Below the pieces are notes generated by a model. That model saw only the letters and a program-made list of their open reading frames with translations, was not told the origin of the DNA and searched no databases. A stretch of 34,878 nucleotides of DNA from Pseudomonadota bacterium (GTDB taxonomy: Bacteria > Myxococcota_A > UBA796 > GCA-2862545): the NCBI GenBank assembly GCA_947505245.1, contig CANNIZ010000048.1, positions 1-34,878 on the forward strand. The letters are read 5' to 3'. Made by a program: the position numbers and the translations under genes. Shown here in pieces: positions 23,518 to 32,459 of this stretch. Position 1 is the first letter of the stretch, and every line of letters begins with the position of its first letter.

Positions 23518-26500
23518 TTGTACACGTCGCTTGGAAGACTCTCGCTCGTCGCCGCTCTGGTCTGGCTCCCCGTCGGACCTTTCGCCTACGCCGAGGACCC
23601 CGCGCCGGTGGCGACGGTCGCTGAGGCGCCAGACGAAGACGAAATCCCGATCGCGACGGTCCTCGAAGACCGCCTCGACGTGAAGATCGACGGTTCCGGG
23701 AAGCTCGTCGAAAAGCGGACGTGGAAGGTCCGAATCGAAGACCCGGCGCGATGTCGTGCCGGCCTGGTGGCTCCCGATGGCCTGGATGGCGCGAAGGACG
23801 GCGTCGCGCAGGTGTTCGAACGCCTGCTGGTGCCGCCGGACACGACCCCCGCAGGCGCCGTGTTTACGCTGGTGGGAAGCCGGACGCGCACGGGCGTGGC
23901 CCACTCGGGGGTGTTCGAGACCGCGCCCGACTTGCCGGTGGTGGCGGCGAGCGTAACGATCACGTCGGCGCAGCCGAACCTGACGGTGTGGTCCGACACG
24001 CGTGGTCACGCTTCGTTCTCGCGGACCGGCGGGCGAACCGCGACCATCAGCTGGGAAGGCCTGGACGTCGGCATGGCCGGGCAGGTGGTTTGGACGACGA
24101 ACAAGGACTGGCTTTCGGCTGGCGACCGCATGGAGGGGGCGCTGAAGGGAAAGCTCGCCTCGATTCGCGAAGATCTCGGACGCACGCTCGCGACGGACAT
24201 CCAAAGCACGTCGGTGGCAGCTGCGGCCGAGAAGGTGTACCAGGCCGTGCAGTACGAGGAAGGCCGAGATGAGCGGTGGGAGGCCTCTCGCAAGCTCGAG
24301 CAGATCCTGGCCGACAAGAAGGGCTCAGCCGTGGACCGCGGCGTCGTGTTGATCTCGCTCCTACGCGTCGCAGGTTTTGACGCGCGGCCGGCGCTGTACC
24401 GCCCGGCGTCGGAATCTGGGGCGGTGCCGTTGTCCGTTCCCGCGCCCGCGTTGGTTTCAAAACCGGCAGTCGCGGTCTACATGTCGGGTCGAACGGTCTG
24501 GATCGATCCCGCGTCGGATCGCGTGGCGATCCCAGACATGCCCGGGTCGATGATCGGAGGCGTCGCCTGGGTCGCCGGGGACAGCCCGTTTCAGCTCCCA
24601 AATCCGGGCGTCGTCGATGGCATCGTGAACGTGGACGTGCAGATGAACGCCGCCCCCGACGGAGGCGCCACGTTCACGGCGACGATCTCGGCGAGCAAGG
24701 TCGGCGCCGAGGCGCTGCGATCGCTGCTCGGCGTGTTGCCGCTGGCCGAGCGGGAGTCGGCCACCCGGCGCCTCGTCACGGTGAGCTCGCCTTCGCTCGA
24801 CCGGTTCGGCTTTGACGCGCAGGGACTCGACGACCCCTATCGGCCGTTGATGGTGACGATCCAGGGCCACATTCCGACGGCGTTCGCACCGTTCGGAGGG
24901 GGACTTCAGGGCAACGTGCACCCGCTGATCGCGCCGGCGCTCGCGGCCTGGCTCCCGCCACGGATCCTGGTCGCCGAGAACATGGCGGTCACTCCCCCGA
25001 TCGGGCTTCAGGCGGTGGCTACGACTCCGATCGACGGGGTGTGGCATCCGGACGTGTTGTTGTCGCGAAAGCTGAGCCGCCAGGGTGGGAAGTTCTCGCT
25101 GGTCTCGTCGGCGGAACGGCCGTACCGAACGATGTCGCCGGCGCGCGAGGCGGAGGCGGAGCGGTTCCTGCATGACGCCGCTACGGTCGGTTCGACGGTG
25201 CTGTTGTTGCCGCCTCCGACGCCCGACGTGGTGAAGTCGATCCGTGGCGCGCAGGGAAAGACCCCCGCTGAGGTCGCGATCCTCGAGGCGCTGTTGTGGT
25301 GGACGAATAACGGCAAGCCCGTAAAGGCCGAGAAGGCGTTTCGTCGCGCGCTGCTCGTCACGCCTGCCGGGGAAGTCGCGCCGATCATCCAGTCGCTGTC
25401 GAGCCCGGACGAGCCTCGGGCCTGGAAGGCGCTGTACACGTTCGGGCGCGACGATCGCGAGCGCGTGCAGGCGATCGAGGGGCTGGCGAAGCAGGGCTCC
25501 CTTCGCGACGCGTGGGTCCTCGCAAACGACCTCTCCGCGATCGGAGACCCGCCGTCGCGCGTGCAGTCGCTCGTCTGGCGGGTTCGGCTCCAAGGCCTCG
25601 CCGCTGATCCATCGGATCGCGCAGCCGTCGAGATGTGGCGTTCTCCAGCCGAGCTCTTGGCGGAAGCCAAGGCGGTGGGTGGCGACGACCAGCCAGACGT
25701 GTTGATCGCGTCCGCCAAACAATCCATCGCCGCCGGGAACGACGGCGAGGCCGAGGTGCTGCTCGAGCACGCGCTCGCCGCCGGGCCGAATCCGAAGGCC
25801 AGCATCCTGCTCGCGGACGTCGGCGCGCGGACGGGGATCGCCGTCGAGGAGGTTGTGGAACGCGTCCTCGCAGCCACGAGCGCGGCGCCTTCCGACCCGG
25901 AGGTGATCGCGGGGGCCGCCCATGCGCTGGCTGGCGTGAAGAAGTACGACCTCGCCCTGCAATACGGGCTGTCGGCGGCTCGAATCGCTGATGGGGACGC
26001 GGCCGCATGGTTCGCCGTCGTCAAGTACGCGATCGATGCAGGCGACCTTAGCGTCGCGTTGTATTCGGCTCGAAAGGCGTCGGATCTCGCGCCAGGCGAG
26101 CATGCGTACGGGGAGCAACTCGCGCTCGTGGCGACGTTGGCGATGGACCACGAAGCCGCGTTGCTCGGAGGCGCGCGCGGCGGTGCGGTGCCGAACGTGA
26201 AGTGGCCACCGACGGTCGACGCGCTCATCGGGATCGCGCCCGACGACATGCTGCTCGCGTTGCTTCAGTACCACGACGCCGACGTGATCGCGTCGCCGCA
26301 GAACCTCTCGCTGCGCGCGCAGCTTCGGTTGGACGCGGGCCTGCTCGACGGCGCTGCCCGCGACGGGGCGCTCCTCGCAGGTCGCCACAAGAACGCGCGC
26401 GGAGCGGCGATCGCGTTCGCGGCGACGGCGGGCCGGCTGTGGTCGAGCGCACAGGTCGAGGCGCTCGATGACGCCGCCAAGTCCGACCCTGTCGCGTACT

Positions 26501-26991
26501 CGGTACGCATGGAGTACCGCCTGATCGGCGGATCGGGCGATGCGGCTGCGGACGCGAAGGCCCAGAAGGGCGACCCGCGGGCCCAGATCGTGATCAAGGC
26601 GGCTACCACGCCGGACGTCCTCGCTGCCGAGGTGGCGGGTTGGCAGGCGAACGTACCAGATCCAGCGGTCAAGGCGCCGAACGCGAGCTTTAAACCGAAT
26701 AAGATCTTGGGTGGGGCGAAGGGTGTCGTCGCGTTTTCGGACGCCGAACGCGGCCGAACGATCATCGCGAGCGCCGTGTCGACGGGCAACTTGCCACCGC
26801 CGCTCGCGCTCATGTACACGCCGGCCGAGCCCCTGTTGCGTCGGCTTTCGGGCGGCGGGCAGTTGATGCGGCTCGATGGGGGGCCGATCCCGGTCTACGC
26901 CGCCGTAAGGCTCGTGGACGGGATCGAGTACACGGCGGTCGCGTTTACGCCGGAAGCCGCACTCGACGCCCTGCTGCTCGCGGTCCCGTAG
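23518..26991 (+). CDS. Large exported protein with inactive transglutaminase-like domain and helical repeats
   Basis: About 1157 residues from TTG 23518, which gives a good signal peptide (MYTSLGRLSLVAALVWLPVG, then PFAYA|EDP); TTG 23503 is an alternative and there is no ATG nearby. Residues about 45-200 resemble the DUF3857-type beta domain that precedes transglutaminase cores. The core lies at about 235-345: ILADKKGSAVDRGVVLISLLRVAGFDARPAL aligns with the usual KKGDCKDKALLLVALLRAAGI block, but Asp-Cys is Ser270-Ala271. VYMSGRTVWIDPASD keeps Asp330 while the catalytic His is missing. So it should not be a peptidase or transglutaminase. Residues about 560-980 are helical and TPR-like (GNDGEAEVLLEHALAAGPN, GDLSVALYSARKASDLAPG). 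A periplasmic scaffold is the likeliest role. Confidence 0.75.
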   Translation: MYTSLGRLSLVAALVWLPVGPFAYAEDPAPVATVAEAPDEDEIPIATVLEDRLDVKIDGSGKLVEKRTWKVRIEDPARCRAGLVAPDGLDGAKDGVAQVFERLLVPPDTTPAGAVFTLVGSRTRTGVAHSGVFETAPDLPVVAASVTITSAQPNLTVWSDTRGHASFSRTGGRTATISWEGLDVGMAGQVVWTTNKDWLSAGDRMEGALKGKLASIREDLGRTLATDIQSTSVAAAAEKVYQAVQYEEGRDERWEASRKLEQILADKKGSAVDRGVVLISLLRVAGFDARPALYRPASESGAVPLSVPAPALVSKPAVAVYMSGRTVWIDPASDRVAIPDMPGSMIGGVAWVAGDSPFQLPNPGVVDGIVNVDVQMNAAPDGGATFTATISASKVGAEALRSLLGVLPLAERESATRRLVTVSSPSLDRFGFDAQGLDDPYRPLMVTIQGHIPTAFAPFGGGLQGNVHPLIAPALAAWLPPRILVAENMAVTPPIGLQAVATTPIDGVWHPDVLLSRKLSRQGGKFSLVSSAERPYRTMSPAREAEAERFLHDAATVGSTVLLLPPPTPDVVKSIRGAQGKTPAEVAILEALLWWTNNGKPVKAEKAFRRALLVTPAGEVAPIIQSLSSPDEPRAWKALYTFGRDDRERVQAIEGLAKQGSLRDAWVLANDLSAIGDPPSRVQSLVWRVRLQGLAADPSDRAAVEMWRSPAELLAEAKAVGGDDQPDVLIASAKQSIAAGNDGEAEVLLEHALAAGPNPKASILLADVGARTGIAVEEVVERVLAATSAAPSDPEVIAGAAHALAGVKKYDLALQYGLSAARIADGDAAAWFAVVKYAIDAGDLSVALYSARKASDLAPGEHAYGEQLALVATLAMDHEAALLGGARGGAVPNVKWPPTVDALIGIAPDDMLLALLQYHDADVIASPQNLSLRAQLRLDAGLLDGAARDGALLAGRHKNARGAAIAFAATAGRLWSSAQVEALDDAAKSDPVAYSVRMEYRLIGGSGDAAADAKAQKGDPRAQIVIKAATTPDVLAAEVAGWQANVPDPAVKAPNASFKPNKILGGAKGVVAFSDAERGRTIIASAVSTGNLPPPLALMYTPAEPLLRRLSGGGQLMRLDGGPIPVYAAVRLVDGIEYTAVAFTPEAALDALLLAVP

Positions 26992-27006
26992 GCACGCGGT
27001 CGCGCG

Positions 27007-27948
27007 TCAGCGGGCCTCTGGGGCCGAGATCCCGGCCGCCGTGAGGGCGGCGAGGAAGTCAGCGGGAAGTCTTGCCTCCCACTCCATCGCGGTGCCGTCG
27101 GGGTGCTGGAACCTTAGCTTCCACGCATGGAGCAGCGGCCGGTCTTCGGCGACCGCGGACCGCAATGCGGCCGAGAGGCGCGTGGACGAGGGCCCATAGA
27201 GGGAGTCTCCGATGATCGGCCAGCCGCTCTCGGACAGGTGAACGCGCACCTGGTGGGTGCGTCCGGTCTCGAGCCTGCACTCGATGAGGGCGACACCCGC
27301 GTGGGACTCGACGCGCCGCCAGTGGGTGACCGCGGGCCGCCCGCGCTCGACGGACGCGAACCGCACGCGGTCCGTCGGGTGGCGACCGAGCGTGGAACGC
27401 ACCGTACCGGTCGCGTCTTTCGGCACCCCGAGGCACAAGGCGAGGTAGGTGCGTCCAGCGGTGTGATCGGCGAATTGGGCCGCGAGGTGCCGATGGGCGA
27501 GGTCGGACTTCGCGACGACGAGGAGGCCGCTCGTTCCGCGGTCCAGGCGATGGACGATGCCGGGCCGTTCGATGCCGTTTACGCCGGACAGATCGCCGAT
27601 GTGGTGCAGGAGCGCATTTACCAGGGTGCCGGACGCGTGGCCGGGGGAGGGGTGGACCACCATCCCGGGCGCCTTGTCGATCACCACGACGTGAGCGTCC
27701 TGGTAGACGATGTGGATCGGGAGGTCCTCGGGCGCGGCCTCAGCGGCGACGAGGTCGGGGATCTCGATCTCCACGACCTCCCCGCCGATCATGAACAACG
27801 CCGGCTTCTGTACGAGTCGTTCGTCGACGCGCACGGCCCCGTCTTTGATGAGCGCGCCGGCGCGGGAGCGCGTGAGTTGGGGGAACAGCTGGACGATGGC
27901 GACGTCGAGGCGAGCGGCGTCCTCGATCACCCCGGTGAGCCTTGCCAC
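27007..27948 (-). CDS. rluD: 23S rRNA pseudouridine synthase, RluD/RluA family
   Basis: A 313-residue protein. The N-terminal S4 RNA-binding domain (LDVAIVQLFPQLTRSRAGALIKDGAVRV) is followed by the RluA-family catalytic domain with VVIDKAPGMVVHP, the active-site motif HRLDRGTSGLLVV (catalytic Asp136), and RLETGRTHQVRVHL near the C-terminus. This set, with S4 present, is typical of RluD, which modifies helix 69 of 23S rRNA; RluC and other paralogues share the motifs, so the exact site is inferred. The GTG start (27946-27948) lies one base after the stop of the J-domain/HTH gene, so it is the third gene of the selA operon. Confidence 0.9.
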   Translation of the reverse strand: MARLTGVIEDAARLDVAIVQLFPQLTRSRAGALIKDGAVRVDERLVQKPALFMIGGEVVEIEIPDLVAAEAAPEDLPIHIVYQDAHVVVIDKAPGMVVHPSPGHASGTLVNALLHHIGDLSGVNGIERPGIVHRLDRGTSGLLVVAKSDLAHRHLAAQFADHTAGRTYLALCLGVPKDATGTVRSTLGRHPTDRVRFASVERGRPAVTHWRRVESHAGVALIECRLETGRTHQVRVHLSESGWPIIGDSLYGPSSTRLSAALRSAVAEDRPLLHAWKLRFQHPDGTAMEWEARLPADFLAALTAAGISAPEAR

Positions 27949-27949
27949 C

Positions 27950-28954
27950 TCAGGTCTTCAGTCGGCGCACGTACCCCGCGACCGCGGCTTCTTCGTCGAG
28001 CCCCAGCTGGCGAGCGATCTCTCTCACGTAGCCGCGCACGAACGTGGTGGAAGGCAGCGCGTCCTGGGCTTCTGCTTCGATCGCCTCGAGGTAGCGGCCG
28101 GAGATTCGCGTCGTGTCCGACAGCGCCTGGAGCGAGATCCCGCGCGCTTCGCGCACCGACTTGAACAGCGCTCCCGACCAGCCCTGCTGGTCGATCAGGC
28201 GGGCGAGGTCTTCCGCCGACAGCGGCTTCGGTGGCATCCGGGGGCGCCCGGGATCGGTCGCAGGGGCCTGGCGCGTCGGTGCAGTCGGCATGACGACCAC
28301 CGGCGCCGAGCCCGTACGCGTGCCGTCTACCACCCGCAGGCCAGGCTCCGAAGGCCGCGGCGACGTGGTGGCGCCCGCGTGCAGCGGGACGACGCGATCG
28401 TCGGGAGGCGGCGCCGGCCGACCAGAGGCCGTCGTCGTCTTCGCCGAAGCGGTGTTCGAGGTGACCTCGCGCTGCGGCGCGATTGGCCCGCGCTGAGGCG
28501 CGATTGGGGTAGCCGGACGTGCGCGCCCCGGCATTGTGACCGTGCGCTCCATCTCCCGGTTTGCGGGCGGGCGGGGCACGGGCGAAAGGGCGCCCACCTT
28601 GAGGTTTGTCGCGACGCGAACGAGCTCGGCCGCCGCACCTGCTGCGGGCGATACCAGCGCCCCGGCGGCGCGCCTCCACAGCTCGGCTTCCGCGTCCGGG
28701 CCGGTGGGGAGGCCGTCTGCGGCGATCGCGCGGAGCGCGTCGTATCGGCGGCGTCGAGCGGGGTCGATCAGCACGGTGTGCGCTTCATCGAGCTGGTTGC
28801 GCGTGAGGTCGAGCGGGGACGGATCTCCGCCCTGGTCCGCGATCGCTCGCCGGCGCTTGAGAATTTGCGAGACGCGCGAAGCGAAAGCCGCGCGAATCTC
28901 GGCCGTGGAGGCGTCTACACCAACGCCCAATTGTTCGTAGAACCCTTCGGTCAT
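27950..28954 (-). CDS. Degenerate J-domain fused to RodZ-type helix-turn-helix
   Basis: A 334-residue protein. Residues 5-75 look like a DnaJ domain (FYEQLGVGVDASTAEIRAAF, then LDEAHTVLIDPARRRRYDAL), but the HPD motif between helices II and III is absent and replaced by a longer loop, so stimulation of DnaK is not expected. Residues about 125-245 are a Pro/Thr/Arg-rich linker. Residues 264-332 form a RodZ/HTH_25-like DNA- or protein-binding domain (VREARGISLQALSDTTRI, then RYLEAIEAEAQDALP, FVRGYVREIARQLGLD). Unlike RodZ there is no transmembrane helix or periplasmic domain. ATG overlaps the selA stop (ATGA), and rluD starts one base after its TGA. It could be a transcription factor or a cytoskeletal adaptor. 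Confidence 0.8.
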   Translation of the reverse strand: MTEGFYEQLGVGVDASTAEIRAAFASRVSQILKRRRAIADQGGDPSPLDLTRNQLDEAHTVLIDPARRRRYDALRAIAADGLPTGPDAEAELWRRAAGALVSPAAGAAAELVRVATNLKVGALSPVPRPPANREMERTVTMPGRARPATPIAPQRGPIAPQREVTSNTASAKTTTASGRPAPPPDDRVVPLHAGATTSPRPSEPGLRVVDGTRTGSAPVVVMPTAPTRQAPATDPGRPRMPPKPLSAEDLARLIDQQGWSGALFKSVREARGISLQALSDTTRISGRYLEAIEAEAQDALPSTTFVRGYVREIARQLGLDEEAAVAGYVRRLKT

Positions 28955-30303
28955 TTCCCTGTGGCCTGGGACGTCAAATACACCCGTCCGAGCGCGTCTG
29001 CCACCCCCCGCGCGACGATCGCTACGTCCTCATCGCGGAGCGTGCGGGCGTCCAGCACCAGGTGGTCGTTCACGATTCGAGCCACGATCGCCGGGTTCCC
29101 CTGGCGCAACGCCTCGGCGAGCGCGTCGGGACGGGGGCTGTCGATCACGACGATGGTGGTCGGAAACGCCTGGTCGGGGAGGGAGCCGCCGCCGACGAAC
29201 CCGAGGGAGGGCTCGACCCGAACCGGCACCCCGAGGCCGATGAGCGCGCCGGCGAGGGTGTTGCCGCGGGCGGCGACCTCACCGACGGAAGCGGACATCG
29301 TGGCGTCCAACGCCGTCGGGCGTCCCGACGCGTGGAGCGCGAGCGTTGCACCGAGGGCCGCGAGCGTGACCTTGTCGACGCGGAGCGCGCGGTAGAACGG
29401 GTGCCGCCTCAGGCGCTCGATCACGTCGGCCCTCCCGACGAGGCATCCGCATTGCGGCCCGCCGAGGAGCTTGTCGCCGGAGAACGCGACCACGTCGACC
29501 CCCTCGCGGCACGCCTGGCGTATCGAGGGCTCGTCCCCGGTGCCGTCGAGGCTGCCCGAGCCGGCGTCTTCGACGACGAGGAGACCGCGCGCTCGTCCGA
29601 GGGCGACGAGTTCGGCGCGGGGCGTCTCTTCGACGAAGCCCGATACCCGAAAATTGCTGCGATGGACGCGCAGCAGGATCGCGGTCTCGGGGTCGATCGC
29701 GCGCTCGAAGTCCGCGATCCGGGTGCGGTTCGTCGTGCCCACCTCCACGAGCTTCGCGCCGCCCGACGCGATGACGTCGGGCACGCGGAACCCGCCCCCG
29801 ATCTCGACGAGCTCGCCGCGGGAGACCACGACCTGCTTGCCGTGCGCCAGCGCGGTCAACGCGAGGAGCACGGCGGCGGCGCAGTTGTTGACCACCAACG
29901 CCGCTTCGGCCTCACACACGATCGCGAGCAGGTCGGTGACGACGGCCCCGCGCGCGCCGCGCTGCCCGGTGTCGAGCTCGAGCTCGAGCTCGCACCCGCG
30001 CGCGACGGCGGCGGCGGCGTCGACGGCCTCGGGCGACCACGGCGCGCGGCCGAGGTTCGTGTGAAGGGCGACGCCGGTGGCGTTGAACACGGGCCTTAGA
30101 CCGGCCATCAGCCGGTTCGTGCGCGTGACGACCACCTCGACGACGTCTCCCGTGACCGGGGCGCCTGACCTGAGCGCGGCCCGTCGCGCGGCGAGGACGT
30201 GCCTCGTCGTGTGGAGGGCCACGGTTCGCGGGAGTACCGAGACGCGCGGGTCGCGCAGGACGGCGTCGACGCTCGGAAGTGTGCGGAGTGCGGGGTCGGA
30301 CAT
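28951..30303 (-). CDS. selA: L-seryl-tRNA(Sec) selenium transferase
   Basis: A 450-residue PLP enzyme of normal SelA length that converts Ser-tRNA(Sec) to selenocysteinyl-tRNA using selenophosphate. Visible hallmarks are PVFNATGVALHTNLGRAPWS, ELELDTGQRGARG, VVNNCAAAVLLAL, ELVEIGGGFRVPDV, LLRVHRSNFRVSGF, VEDAGSGSL and the PLP-lysine motif FSGDKLLGGPQ (Lys278). The gene implies a bacterial selenocysteine pathway, so selB, selC and selD should be elsewhere in the genome; none is in this window. ATG (30301-30303) is divergent from the histidine kinase with only 17 bases between the two start codons. The stop overlaps the next gene. Confidence 0.96.
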   Translation of the reverse strand: MSDPALRTLPSVDAVLRDPRVSVLPRTVALHTTRHVLAARRAALRSGAPVTGDVVEVVVTRTNRLMAGLRPVFNATGVALHTNLGRAPWSPEAVDAAAAVARGCELELELDTGQRGARGAVVTDLLAIVCEAEAALVVNNCAAAVLLALTALAHGKQVVVSRGELVEIGGGFRVPDVIASGGAKLVEVGTTNRTRIADFERAIDPETAILLRVHRSNFRVSGFVEETPRAELVALGRARGLLVVEDAGSGSLDGTGDEPSIRQACREGVDVVAFSGDKLLGGPQCGCLVGRADVIERLRRHPFYRALRVDKVTLAALGATLALHASGRPTALDATMSASVGEVAARGNTLAGALIGLGVPVRVEPSLGFVGGGSLPDQAFPTTIVVIDSPRPDALAEALRQGNPAIVARIVNDHLVLDARTLRDEDVAIVARGVADALGRVYLTSQATGK

Positions 30304-30320
30304 GGGGATAGGCTACTCCC

Positions 30321-32444
30321 ATGACCGCGTTGGTGTACTTCTTCGTCGCGTTGTTTGCAGCTGCCCTCGCCGGGCGCGCGTGGCTGCAGGACCGCACCGA
30401 ACCCACGCGTCAGGCGTTCCTCGGCGTCGGGTCGCTCCTCGCCGCGAACTACCTCTCGTTCGCGCTGTCGCTGCTTCCGGGCCTCGGCGGGCTGCGGTTG
30501 TTGTCGATGGCCGCCGGCGCCACCCTGCCGGCGTTCGCGCTGTGGTGCGTCGATCGACTGTTCACGCCGCGGGACAACAAGCCGTCCGCGGCGGTGGGGC
30601 GCCTGTTTGGCGCGACGTTCATCCTGGTGCCGATAGCGACGTTGGCGCACGCGCTGCTGTTCATCGACAGTCGCGGAAATTCCCCTGCGGAGATCGTCCT
30701 CGGCCTGTTCGCCGCGCTCGCGTTCGGGTTTGGCTTGTGGCGCCTGTGGGAGGTGCACGAGGCCACCGACCTCCGCGTCGATCAGATCCGCCTCCGGTAC
30801 CTGCTCGGAATGTCGGGCGGCGCGGTGGTGTCGACGTTGCTCGAGCAATCGGCGCGCGCCTTGTCGAGCCCGCCCGACCTCTCCCAGCTGTCGCTCGGGT
30901 CGCGCGTCGTCGCGCTGCAGGGCTCGCTGCCTCCGGTTGGGGCGTTGTTGTCGGCGGTCGCCGTCTACTTCATGTACCACACGATCGTCGAGTCGCGGCT
31001 GCTCGACATGCACGAGCTCTGGTCGCGGCTGTTTACCCTGGTGTTGTCGGCGTTGGCCCTCGTCGCGATCGACGGCATCACGTTGGGATGGTTCGGAACG
31101 TTCACCGATCACCCGCTTCACGGCACGTTCCAGATCTTCCTCGGCTCGATGGTGTTCCTCGCGGCCTATGACCCCGTTCGCGAGCACCTCGCGTGGTTCA
31201 GCAACCGCCTGTTCAACCAGCGCGGCGCTCAGCTGACCGAGGTGCTCGTCGGGCTGCGAAACCGCATCCCCACGGTGATCTCGACCGCGGGCCTGATCGA
31301 CGTCCTGTTGTCGCGGCTGCACGCTTCGGGACGGGTCCCGAAGTGCTCGGTGTACCTGTGGGATCCGCGCCTGCAGACGTTCTCGTGTGCGGGTCACCGA
31401 GGGTTTGCCGATCAACAACCGCTGGCGGCGATCGCGGCGACGCCGTTCGCTGAGCCGCTCGCCGGCGATGAACCCTGGTATTTTCGCGGTACCGTGACGC
31501 GGCTCGCGCGCACGGACAAGGATTGGGCTGACAAGCTGGCCCTGATGGACGCGATGGGCGCGGACCTCACGATCCCGTTCCTGTCGCGCGGTGTGGTGCT
31601 CGGGTGGCTCCAGCTTCGCGACGAAGACTGGTCGGACGGGTTCTCGGCCGACGAGATCGAGCGCCTCGCCGACATCGCTGAGCTCGTGTCGATCGTGCTG
31701 TCGAACATCCACGATTTTCAGGCGTTGGAAGAGAAACATCGCCTGGCCGCATTGGGCGCGATGGCCGCGGGTCTGGCGCACGAGATCCGCAACCCGCTGG
31801 CGGGCATCAAAGGTGCCGCGCAGCTGCTGCAGTCCGAGGGTCTCCCGGCGGAGAGCAAGGAGATGCTGCAGGTGGTGCTCGATGAGACGGATCGCCTGAA
31901 CGCCGTCGTGAGCCAATTCCTCGACTACGCGCGTCCGTTCGAGCTGACGCGCGACGTGGACCACATCAACGCGCTGGTCGCGCACGTGCTGGTCCTGGTG
32001 CGAGCGCAGGGCCTCTCAAAAGGCGTGACGATCGTGGACGACCTCGCGGGCGATCTGCCTGCGCTTCCGCTCGATCGGACGCGGCTCGCGCAGGTGCTGC
32101 TCAACCTGTGCCAGAACGGCCTGCAGGCCATGCCGTCGGGCGGGACGCTGCGGGTGATCACGCGGCGGCGCGTGAACCGGGCGAACGACCCCGTGGTCGA
32201 GATCGCGGTGTCAGACACGGGGGTAGGCATCGATCCGGCGGACACGGAGAAGCTCTTCGTGCCGTTCTTTACGACAAAGAAGGAAGGCACCGGCCTCGGT
32301 CTGCCGATCTGTCAGCGCATCGTACAGGCCCACGGAGGCGAGATCGACGTGCACTCTGTCCATGGGCGCGGCGCGACGTTTACCGTGCGGCTACCGCTCT
32401 CCAAGGTCGAAGAGAGCCAGGGCGAGCAGAAGGCTGCGAAGTAG
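30321..32444 (+). CDS. Membrane sensor histidine kinase with GAF-like domain
   Basis: A 707-residue kinase. The first 285 residues contain about seven to nine hydrophobic helices (for example near 4-20, 34-52, 95-115, 124-141, 205-222, 236-256 and 268-283), a multi-pass sensor rather than a periplasmic loop type. Residues about 320-465 look like a GAF domain. HisKA follows with the phospho-acceptor His487 in AAGLAHEIRNPLAGI, and the ATPase domain has VLLNLCQNGLQAM, VSDTGVGID, FVPFFTTKKEGTGLGLP and GRGATFTVRLPL. The NtrB/AtoS-like kinase core suggests an NtrC-type partner, but no response regulator is adjacent. It shares a 17-base divergent gap with selA and ends 15 bases from the convergent lipoprotein gene. 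Confidence 0.92.
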   Translation: MTALVYFFVALFAAALAGRAWLQDRTEPTRQAFLGVGSLLAANYLSFALSLLPGLGGLRLLSMAAGATLPAFALWCVDRLFTPRDNKPSAAVGRLFGATFILVPIATLAHALLFIDSRGNSPAEIVLGLFAALAFGFGLWRLWEVHEATDLRVDQIRLRYLLGMSGGAVVSTLLEQSARALSSPPDLSQLSLGSRVVALQGSLPPVGALLSAVAVYFMYHTIVESRLLDMHELWSRLFTLVLSALALVAIDGITLGWFGTFTDHPLHGTFQIFLGSMVFLAAYDPVREHLAWFSNRLFNQRGAQLTEVLVGLRNRIPTVISTAGLIDVLLSRLHASGRVPKCSVYLWDPRLQTFSCAGHRGFADQQPLAAIAATPFAEPLAGDEPWYFRGTVTRLARTDKDWADKLALMDAMGADLTIPFLSRGVVLGWLQLRDEDWSDGFSADEIERLADIAELVSIVLSNIHDFQALEEKHRLAALGAMAAGLAHEIRNPLAGIKGAAQLLQSEGLPAESKEMLQVVLDETDRLNAVVSQFLDYARPFELTRDVDHINALVAHVLVLVRAQGLSKGVTIVDDLAGDLPALPLDRTRLAQVLLNLCQNGLQAMPSGGTLRVITRRRVNRANDPVVEIAVSDTGVGIDPADTEKLFVPFFTTKKEGTGLGLPICQRIVQAHGGEIDVHSVHGRGATFTVRLPLSKVEESQGEQKAAK

Positions 32445-32459
32445 CGGGCGAGCGTCGGT

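Noticed and set aside
24457..26388. A 643-codon minus-strand frame inside the transglutaminase-like gene
   Set aside because: It has no motif or signal and the plus-strand frame has clear domains, so it is antisense noise.
32445..32459. Terminator between the histidine kinase and the convergent lipoprotein gene
   Set aside because: The 15-base gap holds no stem-loop with a T-tract on either strand.
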